DNA of 64,000 nucleotides from Cyclobacteriaceae bacterium (GCA_016787755.1 JAEUUA010000023.1:670613-734612), one strand, 5' to 3'. Shown: positions 52,873-60,868, numbered from the stretch's first letter. A program made the numbers and translations. Notes: a model not told the origin generated them from the letters alone.

Positions 52873-53106
52873 ATGCGACTCTTTACTGATTGGAAATTTT
52901 TAGTGCTTGCATGTCTTACCTTGGGGTTGGCTCCCTTTTTTCCTGAGCCCCATATCTGGGGAAAATTAAAATGGTTGGCGGGAGGTGCAGTAGGCATGCA
53001 ACCCATGGATTGGTTTGATGTGTTGCTCCATGGTCTTCCCTGGATGTTACTGATTCGATACTTTCTTGTTAAAGTAATAATGAACTTCCGGACTGAAAAA
53101 AAATAA
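52873..53106 (+). CDS. Small membrane protein of the sulfur cluster
   Basis: A 77-residue protein with two hydrophobic helices (FLVLACLTLGLAPFF and WFDVLLHGLPWMLLIRYFLV). Such proteins are often found after MBL-rhodanese genes in Bacteroidota and are sometimes mislabelled as RND transporter. It starts one base after the stop of the MBL-rhodanese gene. Function is unknown. Confidence 0.75.
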   Translation: MRLFTDWKFLVLACLTLGLAPFFPEPHIWGKLKWLAGGAVGMQPMDWFDVLLHGLPWMLLIRYFLVKVIMNFRTEKK

Positions 53107-53139
53107 TCACAGCCAAGCCAGAAATCAAGTTGCGCTCAA

Positions 53140-53400
53140 TTACTGCTTTTTGATTTTCTTAACTTCCTTAACAATGATTTGTTTTCCATCCTTAAGGATC
53201 GTATCAATCTTTACGGTGGAATCGTCCTCCAACGCATCCACCTCAACTTTTAATTGGAAGTCGTTTCCATCCTCGCTATGAAACTGCGCCATTTTATGCA
53301 ATGTATTGGGAGCGGTGGTTCGACCTACTAAAAATCCGAGTGTACCAAATATTACCGCAACGAGAAGAATGATAAGCCAATTTTTGTTAAAGTTTTCCAT
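53140..53400 (-). CDS. Small membrane-anchored hypothetical protein
   Basis: An 86-residue protein with one N-terminal transmembrane helix (WLIILLVAVIFGTLGFLVG) and an acidic then basic periplasmic tail (VDALEDDSTVKIDTILKDG, ending KKIKKQ). There is no known domain. It converges on the sulfur cluster. Confidence 0.65.
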   Translation of the reverse strand: MENFNKNWLIILLVAVIFGTLGFLVGRTTAPNTLHKMAQFHSEDGNDFQLKVEVDALEDDSTVKIDTILKDGKQIIVKEVKKIKKQ

Positions 53401-53536
53401 ACTTCAAATATATCAATTTACGTGCACATAGTACATTGGAAATTCAGCCATTACCTTAGGCATGCTAAACTGGTATTCCCGGGCTTGCCGTTCCCATCTT
53501 TTTTTTGGTGATCTTTTTAAATCGGATTATTTTACA

Positions 53537-54172
53537 TTAAAGTTTGATAAATCCTTTTCGCATTCCCTCCATTACCATGCCCGTTCGGCTCACCACATTT
53601 AATTTGGAAAACAAAGATTCTCGCAGCCCATCCACGGTGCGTTCGCTTACTTTCATTTTGGTTCCTATTTGTTTGTAGGTAAGATCGGTGCAGGCCAGGT
53701 TCAAAAACTCGAGTTCTTTATCGGTATAGGTAGTAGCAAACTCGTTCTGGTTTTCAATTACCAATTTGCCCAGGTTGCTGTCATTTATTTCTGAATTGTA
53801 ATAGTTTTTATAATACACCTCGCGCAGGGCATAGTCCAACACATCAGGCGCGATGTCTTTAAGCAAATATGAACAACACCCTACGCGTATCATGCCCATG
53901 ATTACATGCTCTTTATCATTCATGGAAAGCGCAACCAATCTTACAGTAGGATGAGTTTGTTTTAACCAACGTGCAGTCTCAACCCCATTCATAACTGGCA
54001 TCTCCACATCAATCAACATGATATCAGGCACCGTGGTGGGGGTCAACTTTTCCTGTAGTTCTTTTCCATGGCCGGCATCTACCACTACTTCATAGCCTAA
54101 ACTGCGCAACATCAAGCTTACTGATTTGCGAAAGAGTTGATGATCATCGACAAGGCCTACTCGGATTTTCAT
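53537..54172 (-). CDS. NarL/FixJ-type response regulator
   Basis: A 211-residue regulator: receiver domain (VDDHQLFRKS, phospho-Asp in MLIDVEMPVMNG, SYLLKDI) and a LuxR-type helix-turn-helix (LTYKQIGTKMKVSERTVDGLRESLFSKL). It lies 83 bases downstream of a matching HisKA_3 kinase gene. Its nearness to the sulfur cluster allows, but does not show, control of those genes. Confidence 0.92.
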   Translation of the reverse strand: MKIRVGLVDDHQLFRKSVSLMLRSLGYEVVVDAGHGKELQEKLTPTTVPDIMLIDVEMPVMNGVETARWLKQTHPTVRLVALSMNDKEHVIMGMIRVGCCSYLLKDIAPDVLDYALREVYYKNYYNSEINDSNLGKLVIENQNEFATTYTDKELEFLNLACTDLTYKQIGTKMKVSERTVDGLRESLFSKLNVVSRTGMVMEGMRKGFIKL

Positions 54173-54255
54173 AGGTTAATAGTTGTATTTTAGCAACCCC
54201 GGAGAATCCCCAAACAGATTATCATTTCTTTGCAGGAAATAGGAGTGTGGGGATT

Positions 54256-55020
54256 TCATGTATGCGTTGGAATTTCAAGACGTACCTGAGTGCCCGGGTT
54301 AAGCGATTTCCATTGTGCGGTTCCGCCCAGCAAGGTTGCACGGTGCTTTATATTGATAATGCCAAAACCTTCTTTCGTCAGATCAAACCCTTTTCCATCA
54401 TCTTCTACCCGCACAATCAAATGACCATCGGGCTGTTCGGCATAGATGCGAATGTGTGTGGCTTCTCCATGTTTCAATGAATTTTGAAAAGCCTCTTGCA
54501 CCATCCGAAACAATACCAACTGCCTGTCCTTCGCCATAGTAAGTTGGGCGGGATGCTGCACGGTCATGGTGATGCTATGCGATGCATTGATGCGTTCGGC
54601 CTCGGCATTCAGGTTTTCGATAAAGCTAAATTTTTCCAACCATTCTCCATTAAGTGATTTGCTGAGGGCGCGCAGTTCCTGAATCGCCTGCCCCAGGGTT
54701 TCGTTGGCGGTATGTAACGTTTCTTCAGGAGTGTTTAGTTTTCGCTGGGCAACCCCCACCAACATTTTTGCACTATTCAGCAACTGACCAATGTTATCAT
54801 GAATTTCTTTACTTAGCATGTTTAACGTTTGCTCCTGAGTTTCCAGCCTGGTCTTCAACAATTCTTCCGTGTATTGACTCTGCAACTCTTTTTTCTCGAA
54901 GATAAACCGCAACTGCTTTTTTTGATAGACCAGTATCAGGAGAATAATGCCGATAGCCACCAACAAAAAGAAGCCGCAGCCAATGACAATTAGGGTTACT
55001 TCCTGTGATAAACTATTCAT
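54256..55020 (-). CDS. NarX-like histidine kinase (HisKA_3)
   Basis: A 254-residue kinase with one N-terminal transmembrane helix, a coiled coil, the HisKA_3 phosphoacceptor motif SKEIHDNIGQLL, and a HATPase domain (FRMVQEAFQNSLKHGEA; DDGKGFD; GFGIINIKHRATLLGG). It has almost no extracytoplasmic part, so sensing likely relies on partners or on the membrane. It forms a pair with the NarL-type regulator downstream. Confidence 0.92.
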   Translation of the reverse strand: MNSLSQEVTLIVIGCGFFLLVAIGIILLILVYQKKQLRFIFEKKELQSQYTEELLKTRLETQEQTLNMLSKEIHDNIGQLLNSAKMLVGVAQRKLNTPEETLHTANETLGQAIQELRALSKSLNGEWLEKFSFIENLNAEAERINASHSITMTVQHPAQLTMAKDRQLVLFRMVQEAFQNSLKHGEATHIRIYAEQPDGHLIVRVEDDGKGFDLTKEGFGIINIKHRATLLGGTAQWKSLNPGTQVRLEIPTHT

Positions 55021-55119
55021 AATGCCGAACGATTCCCTAAAATAGGGATTACCTTATTAACTCGCTAAGGCACGTAAGTAAACTTCATTTTTAGGAGAGA
55101 AGCAACCTACCGATCGCTT

Positions 55120-55583
55120 TTTTATTGTTTCCACCATTCAGGTGTGGATAGGTAAAGTGGTTGTAACTTAGAAAAATTGCAAACGAACCGAGTTGATACA
55201 TTAATTGAATGCAGATATACCAAAAATCAAAATTACGAGAAAGGGCTCTTCGGATATTTTAGCCGGCAACTGGCGCACGTACATAAATAGTTACAACACA
55301 ATTCCCGTGGAGGTAATAACATAGCCCAAGCTGTCGAAATAAACTTCAGTCTGTTAAGAGAAAAATAAACGAATACCGTCCCGGTTAACAGATACATCAG
55401 CTATATAAAAAAGAATTATCAAGTGTGAATACAATCTTTGCTGAGATAGCTAACGTGATTAGAAAATAGAATGCGAGTACCTTAAATCGGAATGGGCGAT
55501 TGACCTTCCAAATAAAAAAGGACAGATCTAAAAAATAAAAAAAAGGAAATAGGCTCTAATAGCCACCAGAAAAAATAGTTCAT
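55120..55583 (-). pseudogene. Decayed copy of the adjacent 224-residue membrane protein gene
   Basis: Minus-strand translation from ATG 55583 gives MNYFFWWLLEPISFF, matching the start of the intact protein (MKYFLWQSSEPIAFL), then a stop. Farther along, 55130-55240 reads FDFWYICIQLMYQLGSFAIF and LSYNHFT, against FDFWFVCVQLMYQLGSFAIF and LSYNYFT in the intact gene. The middle is full of stops and frameshifts. It is a tandem duplicate that has decayed; the intact copy lies at 55632-56306. Confidence 0.8.
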
Positions 55584-55631
55584 GGTCATTGCGCTTTTCT
55601 TTGCTGGTTCAAAATTCTTTCAAAAACAAAA

Positions 55632-56306
55632 TCATCTAGTGTTAAATTTTTTCGATACCCTGACAACTGCGTAAGCGGTTACAATGGCTCCAACAAACAA
55701 AATGATATTATGAACAATCCAAAGATCTCCAAGCATGACGCTTATCTCACGTTTACCGTCTGAGGCAACAAGGTATTGTTGAGTGAAATAATTATAGCTT
55801 AGAAAGATGGCAAATGATCCAAGCTGATACATCAGTTGAACACAGACAAACCAGAAATCAAAATTAAGTGAAAGAGGAGTTTCAGTTACGTAGCTTACAA
55901 GCTGTTGTAGATAAAGAAATATCAATAATACAATTCCTGTAGAGGCAATCACATGACCGATACTATCAAAGTATTCTTGATCAAGATGCGAGAAGTAATA
56001 CGCGACTGTAGTTAAGCAAGAGATGATGGCTACAATTTTTTTCCAACGTGCAAGAAGAAGCGTAAAAAAATAATAAGAAATCCCTGCACTTGTGATTGGA
56101 TATAAAAGATTGTAATAAAAATTATTAGACGTATCGCCTTCAACACGAATAGAAGCACGGGTGAGGAGAATGGTAGCAAACAAATAGGTAATGGTTATAA
56201 TCCAATAATGTAGTCCTCCATCAATTTTCCGTGCATAGAAAAAAAAGGCCCCTACGTAAATTAGAAAGGCTATCGGCTCTGATGATTGCCAAAGAAAATA
56301 TTTCAT
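55632..56306 (-). CDS. Seven-helix-like membrane protein of unknown function
   Basis: A 224-residue protein with about six or seven hydrophobic helices and short loops (EPIAFLIYVGAFFFYARK, ITYLFATILLTRA, HVIASTGIVLLIFLYLQQLV, VQLMYQLGSFAIFLSY). No catalytic motif is seen. It lies 38 bases downstream of a 77-residue protein gene on the same strand and next to a decayed copy of itself. It could be a transporter or sensor for that small protein, but this is inference. Confidence 0.65.
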   Translation of the reverse strand: MKYFLWQSSEPIAFLIYVGAFFFYARKIDGGLHYWIITITYLFATILLTRASIRVEGDTSNNFYYNLLYPITSAGISYYFFTLLLARWKKIVAIISCLTTVAYYFSHLDQEYFDSIGHVIASTGIVLLIFLYLQQLVSYVTETPLSLNFDFWFVCVQLMYQLGSFAIFLSYNYFTQQYLVASDGKREISVMLGDLWIVHNIILFVGAIVTAYAVVRVSKKFNTR

Positions 56307-56344
56307 CTTCTTAAGACTGGAAACGTTAACTTATTTTTTGCAAT

Positions 56345-56578
56345 TTAATTTGCAGGACATGGAGGCCAAGGGCACCCCTTTATCTCAAATCCATTAGCTT
56401 CATATTGCGCATCCGCTCCGCGGCCTATAATCTTTAAGGCACCTACCTTTTTCTCATCTAGGGTGGTTGCTTCTTCTATGCTTACGACACACACCACTTT
56501 ACCAGGCTTTGTGTCTAACAATTTTTGCATGTCTGCTGCCTCAAAAATAAATTTAAATGCTTCTACTGTGGTTGCCAT
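56345..56578 (-). CDS. Small protein with Cys-Pro-Trp C-terminal tail
   Basis: A 77-residue protein without a signal peptide. Residues 1-65 are a mixed alpha/beta-like, acidic segment (VEAFKFIFEAADMQKLLD, VVCVVSIEEATTLDEKK). The tail reads IKGCPWPPCPAN, with two cysteines four residues apart around Pro and Trp. A leader-like body followed by a short Cys/Pro/Trp core after Gly-Cys recalls ribosomal peptide precursors, but no modifying enzyme is adjacent. The downstream gene is the multi-helix membrane protein. Confidence 0.6.
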   Translation of the reverse strand: MATTVEAFKFIFEAADMQKLLDTKPGKVVCVVSIEEATTLDEKKVGALKIIGRGADAQYEANGFEIKGCPWPPCPAN

Positions 56579-56645
56579 AAATAGTTTGATTAGGGTTGAA
56601 AAATTCTTTCACCTTCAAAGGTGCTCATTCATTTTTAATCTTGCA

Positions 56646-56741
56646 CGGGAATTTCCCCCTTTTCATACCGGGGTTTTCCCCCTTTTTATACCGGGGATTT
56701 ACCCCCCGATTTCGGGGGAAAATACCCTTGATTTTTATAGG
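56646..56741. repeat. GC-rich dispersed repeat, copy 1
   Basis: Two tandem units of about 22-23 bases (TTTCCCCCTTTT-type, ending ATACCGGGG, at 56652-56673 and 56674-56696) are followed by ATTTACCCCCCGA-TT-TCGGGGG, which forms a 7-bp hairpin, and by AAAATACCCTTGATTTTTATAGG. The same block recurs at 60637-60731 and 63360-63430 in the same orientation. It lies upstream of the plus-strand gene at 56818. Confidence 0.85.
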
Positions 56742-56805
56742 CCTATCGGGCCACCTTAGCGGAATGTTATCCGAATTCTCGCAACCCCCCCAGGTATTTA
56801 TGCAC

Positions 56806-56811
56806 AGGAGG
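56806..56811 (+). promoter_or_regulatory. Strong Shine-Dalgarno that fixes the start at 56818
   Basis: AGGAGG lies 6 bases before ATG 56818. Such strong sites are rare in this window, and paralogy with the next gene supports the same start. Confidence 0.6.
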
Positions 56812-56817
56812 GAGTCA

Positions 56818-57216
56818 ATGGCCTTAATCATTGACATTCTTCGTGCCAGTCGGGAGATTTTCTATTTCTCCATGACGCTCCATAAACTACCCCTGAGCGA
56901 TCGCCTTACATTGGCAGATACACTTACCTACATAGGTGGGGTGGTAAAGGATATCTTCGATAAACTTACGGCCGGAGACTTTCCTGAAGGCAACTGTGCA
57001 CAACTCGCGTTACTCGGTCAGGAACTGTATCACCACCTGCATCCTGTATTAGGCATCCACCACGCTCGTTCCCTTACTGAAAAACTCGATCAAACGTCTC
57101 GCATGACAGGGCTACACCGTGAGATCTCTTTGGGAATTATTGACGTGCGCGAACTGGTGTTGCTGGATGAGGCGGCCAATCATTTTAGTGGTACCGCTCA
57201 ACTTTTAAATGCATGA
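56818..57216 (+). CDS. Helical protein, paralogue of next gene
   Basis: With the start at ATG 56818 the product has 132 residues and aligns from end to end with the next protein: MALIIDILRASREIFYFSM against MISDLLNIGNDIRSVVHSL, DRLTLADTLTYIGGVVKDI against DRIHLADLLEHIGQVLKDT, and LLDEAANHFSGTAQLLNA against LLEEAATNFIDTSRFLRMN. The longer frame from 56596 is an artefact of the repeat. The protein is predicted all-helical, with no membrane segment and no known domain. Its stop overlaps the ATG of the next gene. Confidence 0.7.
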   Translation: MALIIDILRASREIFYFSMTLHKLPLSDRLTLADTLTYIGGVVKDIFDKLTAGDFPEGNCAQLALLGQELYHHLHPVLGIHHARSLTEKLDQTSRMTGLHREISLGIIDVRELVLLDEAANHFSGTAQLLNA

Positions 57217-57608
57217 CTATGATTAGTGATTTGTTAAATATTGGCAATGATATTCGCTCCGTGGTGCACTCCCTGGAATCGCGCAGCAGTTTCGACCGCA
57301 TACACCTGGCCGACTTGCTGGAACACATTGGTCAGGTATTGAAAGACACGGGCATTAAAATAAGCCTGGGACAACACCCCGGCAACCATCGTCAAATGGA
57401 ATTACTGAGCGAAGAACTTTATTTCAAACTGGCCTTTGTAGTGGGCGAAGTAAAAGCCCACAATATTTCTAAAAGACTCATGCAAACCCAACGCATTGAA
57501 TTACTAAAAAGTGAATTGAGTTCCGGGTTTGGCGCTTTCGAGCATGCTTTACTCGAAGAAGCAGCCACTAATTTTATAGACACCTCACGGTTTTTGCGAA
57601 TGAATTGA
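57213..57608 (+). CDS. Helical protein, paralogue of preceding gene
   Basis: A 131-residue helical protein (MTMISDLLNIGNDI) that overlaps the preceding paralogue by 4 bases. A tandem duplication is evident, with divergence to perhaps 30% identity by eye. The two may form a heterodimer. No domain is recognised. A 202-residue protein gene follows after 4 bases. Confidence 0.72.
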   Translation: MTMISDLLNIGNDIRSVVHSLESRSSFDRIHLADLLEHIGQVLKDTGIKISLGQHPGNHRQMELLSEELYFKLAFVVGEVKAHNISKRLMQTQRIELLKSELSSGFGAFEHALLEEAATNFIDTSRFLRMN

Positions 57609-57612
57609 ATCC

Positions 57613-58221
57613 ATGGTTAAAGTTTTACCAATGAATGAAACGGTAGTCATAAATAAATGGGTAATCAGCAGCCATCTTATCTCAGCCGATAGTCAAAAGT
57701 TGATTGTCAGTAATATGGTGCTTAATAAAAAACAAGGTATATCCCTCGATATAAATGCAGAAAAGTCTTTATGGCGAAATCTTCAAGAGGCATTTCCGGA
57801 TGAACTAAAAAATCCAATCAGACCATCTGCGGTAATGACCTTTATGAAGTGTAGAAAAATTGCCATGGCAAACCTGAATTCACCAGACACCTTGTTAGAT
57901 GCCATAGCTGAATCTGACATCAGTGAAATTTTATTTACCGGTTCCTTTAAAGAGGGCAGCCTGTTCTATCGTTTTTATGCATCCTTGCTCGGACAACCCA
58001 TTACGCGCACCATTCAGCAACAACGGGGCGTTTTGTTGGATGCCACCTTTTTTGGGCACCCCGTTTGGCTTACGGTACTTTACTCAGGCTCGGGCAATGC
58101 CAACGTAGGGATTGCGCGGTCGCAAAAATTTCAGGCAATACGCCACCAACTTGATGACGATCGGCCTGTGCATGATTATCGAATCCGATCTTATCGTGAA
58201 AAATTTGAATTGCCTTATTAA
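57613..58221 (+). CDS. Hypothetical protein, possibly uracil-DNA-glycosylase fold
   Basis: A 202-residue cytoplasmic protein. Its C-terminal half has DISEILFTGSFKEGSLFYRFY, then FGHPVWLTVLYSGSGNANVG and IARSQKFQAIRHQL. The LYSGSGNAN element followed by a basic helix resembles the end of UDG-superfamily proteins (PSPSxxN followed by a helix with a tyrosine or lysine). The N-terminal catalytic motif of that superfamily is not clear. I therefore regard this as unassigned with a fold suggestion only. It is the third gene of a compact unit beginning at 56818. Confidence 0.5.
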   Translation: MVKVLPMNETVVINKWVISSHLISADSQKLIVSNMVLNKKQGISLDINAEKSLWRNLQEAFPDELKNPIRPSAVMTFMKCRKIAMANLNSPDTLLDAIAESDISEILFTGSFKEGSLFYRFYASLLGQPITRTIQQQRGVLLDATFFGHPVWLTVLYSGSGNANVGIARSQKFQAIRHQLDDDRPVHDYRIRSYREKFELPY

Positions 58222-58256
58222 GAGTATGCTAAATTAACGTAACAATTTATTGTAAA

Positions 58257-58871
58257 ATGAATCGCGATCATCAACTTCAGTATTGTAAAATATGCATCAA
58301 TAAACAGTTTGATCCTCAACAAGGCATAGTGTGTGTGCTTACGGGCAAGCAAGCCGAATTTGAGAACTATTGCCCCACTTTCAAATCAATAGACGGAACT
58401 TCGCCCGAATCTCTTCATTATGAAAATAAGACCGCATTTGTTCCGGAACGTGTGTTGGCCAGCACAACCAAGCGATTTTTCAATATGGTGATTGACTACA
58501 TCGTGTTTTATTTATTGATGATCGCATTTGTTTTTGTAAGTGCAATGATGGCAGCCCTGCTTTTTCCGGAAGAGACGGAGACCCTGTTGGACGAAAATAG
58601 CTCAGGCAGTCAGGTATGGATATATGTGTTGGTGTACCTGGCCTATGTTTCCTACTATACCACCCTGGAGGCCGCGAGCGGTCGCACCGTGGGTAAGTTA
58701 ATTACAGGCACCCGCGTAGTAGATAAAGATGGCAAGTTGCCATCCGTGGGGGCTATCTTTCGTAGATCTCTTTCACGCCTTGTGCCCTTCGAAGCATTTT
58801 CTTTTTTAGGTAATAATGCACGTGGGTGGCACGATGCCTGGACTGATACATGGGTGATTGAGAAGAAATAA
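58257..58871 (+). CDS. RDD family membrane protein with N-terminal Cys cluster
   Basis: A 204-residue protein. The N-terminus has CKIC, a Cys in IVCVLTG and NYCPTF, a small zinc-ribbon-like cluster (four cysteines in ~35 residues). The rest is an RDD domain with three or four membrane helices: RVLASTTKRFFNMVIDYIVF, GRTVGKLITGTRVVDKDG and RRSLSRLVPFEAFSFLG. RDD proteins are of mixed or unknown function, some possibly in ion exchange. A small lipoprotein gene follows after 12 bases. Confidence 0.85.
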   Translation: MNRDHQLQYCKICINKQFDPQQGIVCVLTGKQAEFENYCPTFKSIDGTSPESLHYENKTAFVPERVLASTTKRFFNMVIDYIVFYLLMIAFVFVSAMMAALLFPEETETLLDENSSGSQVWIYVLVYLAYVSYYTTLEAASGRTVGKLITGTRVVDKDGKLPSVGAIFRRSLSRLVPFEAFSFLGNNARGWHDAWTDTWVIEKK

Positions 58872-58883
58872 TTTGAAAAGAGG

Positions 58884-59207
58884 ATGAGAATAATTTATTG
58901 GGTACTTGTATGTGCTTTCGTAAGCGGCTGTTCATCGGCCACCAAAACGGCTTCCTCTCAACCTATAGCAGCCGAAACTGAACAACGCGGTGACGCTGAT
59001 GCATCCTCGTTTGAAAAGGCCATTGTAGTAATGAGTATTCGCGCAGAATATGAATGGGTGCGGGCCAGGTATCCCGACAGCAAAATGAAAAGGCAACGGT
59101 TGGTTTTTGAAAAGGGAACCCCCTACGATGTGCTTACCTTTGCAATGCCCGATGGAAAGGATCGGGATTTTTATTTTGATATTTCTAAATTTTACGGAAA
59201 GTTTTAA
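58884..59207 (+). CDS. Small lipoprotein, hypothetical
   Basis: A 107-residue protein with a lipoprotein signal (VLVCAFVSGC, Cys14 or nearby) and a mature domain with AIVVMSIRAEYEWVRARYPDS and VFEKGTPYDVLTFAMPDGKDRDFYFDIS. No domain is recognised. It is probably in the RDD transcription unit. Confidence 0.7.
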   Translation: MRIIYWVLVCAFVSGCSSATKTASSQPIAAETEQRGDADASSFEKAIVVMSIRAEYEWVRARYPDSKMKRQRLVFEKGTPYDVLTFAMPDGKDRDFYFDISKFYGKF

Positions 59208-59576
59208 TATATCCGGGCACGCAGGATTCTTTAATATTTACGGTCATTCCTGGCACGCAAGATGGGATAAAAAGTAAGGCCAAAACGTAATAGTTACCTG
59301 CCCATGCCTGCGTTGGTGTTCTTCACCAACGGACAAAATAATTTAAAGAGATCATTGTTGTTGAGAAATTTTGAACTTAAACACGGAGTCCCTTGCAGGA
59401 GACTCCACGAGGAATAAAAAAGTCAAACTTAATACTGAAACTGGTTTTATTAAGATAACTAGCGCGACCCGGAATCTCGAACCCATCTTGAATTCGCTAT
59501 TAATACAAGACAACTATCAGCATGAGAAGCGCGAGTATGAAATTAAGAATAGCTACTCTCCACAAAAACTTCACAC
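59208..59576. other. Intergenic with two hairpins
   Basis: The 369 bases carry a perfect 8-bp hairpin CGTTGGTG-TTCTT-CACCAACG at 59311-59331 and a smaller one with arms GGAGTC/GACTCC at 59385-59406. Neither is followed by a T-run. A frame from TTG 59371 is judged non-coding. On the minus strand, TGGGTTCGAGATTCCGGG (about 59468-59485) recalls a tRNA T-arm, but no full tRNA is present. Confidence 0.4.
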
Positions 59577-59981
59577 TCAAGTTTTTATTCTTTCAAGAAC
59601 GCTATAATGCAACGTCAAATAATCAACAAGTTCTTTAAACTCGGTTTTATAATCTGTATTTGTGAGGATAACCTTCTTCTTATCGTTAAGAATTAATATC
59701 AGCGTTTTTATTTGTTGCCCCCGAATGTTATAACTCAGCGCCCGCCACTGAACCAGCTGATCCAGGTTAACTGAAAAAGCACTTCGAAAGGGTTGTTCAA
59801 CAATAAGCTGATCAAACACCAACTTAAATCGAACGTGATTCCACAGCATAAAGGCCATGGACGCAAGTCCGAGACCAGTAATGATGGAAAAAACGAAAGA
59901 ACCTCCATAGATTAATTCAAAGAAGGCAAACGATCCGAAGAAAAACGTGAACCCTAGCAGGATGTTGATTCGCGTATTCAT
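59577..59981 (-). CDS. Two-helix membrane protein, hypothetical
   Basis: A 134-residue protein with two adjacent N-terminal transmembrane helices (INILLGFTFFFGSFAFFELI and FSIITGLGLASMAFMLW) and a C-terminal PH-like beta domain (VEQPFRSAFSVNLDQLVQWRAL, KTLILILNDKKKVILTNT). This is the layout of YcxB/bPH-type small membrane proteins. It lies 4 bases downstream of the DUF1684 gene and shares its operon. Confidence 0.65.
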   Translation of the reverse strand: MNTRINILLGFTFFFGSFAFFELIYGGSFVFSIITGLGLASMAFMLWNHVRFKLVFDQLIVEQPFRSAFSVNLDQLVQWRALSYNIRGQQIKTLILILNDKKKVILTNTDYKTEFKELVDYLTLHYSVLERIKT

Positions 59982-59985
59982 GTTA

Positions 59986-60588
59986 TTAATGCTCCATCTT
60001 AACGCCAGCCCTTATCGCTATCGGTAAATTATTTTCTTCCGGCACCAGCGGGCATGAGTACGCATTGTTGTAGGCACAATACGGATTGTAGGCAAGATTA
60101 AAATTGATTAGCAATTCATTGCCTTCTTTAGGAATTCGCAACCCGAGGTACCGCCCGCCCCCATACGTTTCAACTCCGGTGGTAAGATCGGTGAACGGCA
60201 CAAACAGATAATCGGTGTATTCAGGGTTTTTCAATAACGATTTGGATTGGTACATCGGCAAAACGAACGCCTGCCCATCCATCGTAAAGCTGGCCATCCC
60301 ATAGGTGCGGTATTCCTGGATGATTTTGTTCGAAGCTTTCATTGGGGCAAAGTCCGACTCGGGCGTAAGCGTGATGTGTGCCACTACCGCATAGGTAAGG
60401 TCGATGGGATAAAAATCATGGTGCTTGAATTTCTTAAAGTCGGCCGGGGTGAGGGGCGATGTTTTACGATTCTTAAATTCCTGGGTAAGTTCTTCCTGAA
60501 ACGCTTTTGTTTCCTGAATCAATAAAACCGAATCGATTTGCGCCTGGGCAACAAACGAAATACTGAACAGGAGGAGAAGCAGCTTCAT
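59986..60588 (-). CDS. Secreted DUF1684 family protein
   Basis: The start at ATG 60588 gives a signal peptide (MKLLLLLFSISFVAQAQ); frames beginning upstream run into the repeat and are artefacts. The DUF1684 features are FKKFKHHDFYPIDLTYAVVA, MYQSKSLLKNPEYTDYLFVPFTD, TGVETYGGGRYLGLRIP and NLAYNPYCAYNNAYSCPLVPEEN. Function is unknown; the family is common in Bacteroidota and Actinobacteria. Confidence 0.88.
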   Translation of the reverse strand: MKLLLLLFSISFVAQAQIDSVLLIQETKAFQEELTQEFKNRKTSPLTPADFKKFKHHDFYPIDLTYAVVAHITLTPESDFAPMKASNKIIQEYRTYGMASFTMDGQAFVLPMYQSKSLLKNPEYTDYLFVPFTDLTTGVETYGGGRYLGLRIPKEGNELLINFNLAYNPYCAYNNAYSCPLVPEENNLPIAIRAGVKMEH

Positions 60589-60636
60589 GGGTTGAATCAT
60601 TTTTAATAAAGATATTGATAATGGCAAAAACAATCT

Positions 60637-60731
60637 CGGGAAAATTCCCCTTTTCATACCGGGGTTTTCCCCCTTTTTGTACCGGGGATTTACCCCCCGT
60701 TTTAGGGGGAAAATACCCTTGACTTATATAG
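60637..60731. repeat. GC-rich dispersed repeat, copy 2
   Basis: Nearly identical to copy 1: two tandem TTCCCC...ATACCGGGG units, then ATTTACCCCCCG-TTTTA-GGGGGAAAATACCC and TTGACTTATATAG. The hairpin arms CCCCC/GGGGG are kept although the loop differs. It lies 137 bases upstream of the patatin gene, in the divergent space with the DUF1684 gene. Confidence 0.85.
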
Positions 60732-60868
60732 CAACGTTCATTCACCTTTATCCTGTGCAAGGCGAATATGGGCAGACGGGAATATCACCCTCTCTGGTCG
60801 TTTTTTTTATGGGCATTGATAGTTCCTGAGGTTACGTACGTAGGAGAACGTTAAAAATCAATGTTATC

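Noticed and set aside
56646..56741. CRISPR array
   Set aside because: Only two adjoining 22-23-base units without spacers, and no cas genes; the block is a dispersed repeat.
56596..56817. N-terminal extension of the protein at 56818, starting at ATG 56596
   Set aside because: It translates the GC-rich repeat (PLFIPGFSPF-like) and is absent from the paralogue; a strong Shine-Dalgarno site precedes ATG 56818.
59465..59490. tRNA gene on the minus strand
   Set aside because: Only a T-arm-like sequence (TGGGTTCGAGATTCCGGG) is visible; no acceptor, D-arm or anticodon arm fits.
59371..59607. 78-residue frame from TTG
   Set aside because: Rare start codon, overlap with the convergent gene, no recognisable domain, and hairpins inside the preceding sequence.
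60589..60760. Upstream starts for the DUF1684 protein and a minus-strand frame at 60473-60760
   Set aside because: Both run into repeat copy 2; the signal peptide begins at 60588.
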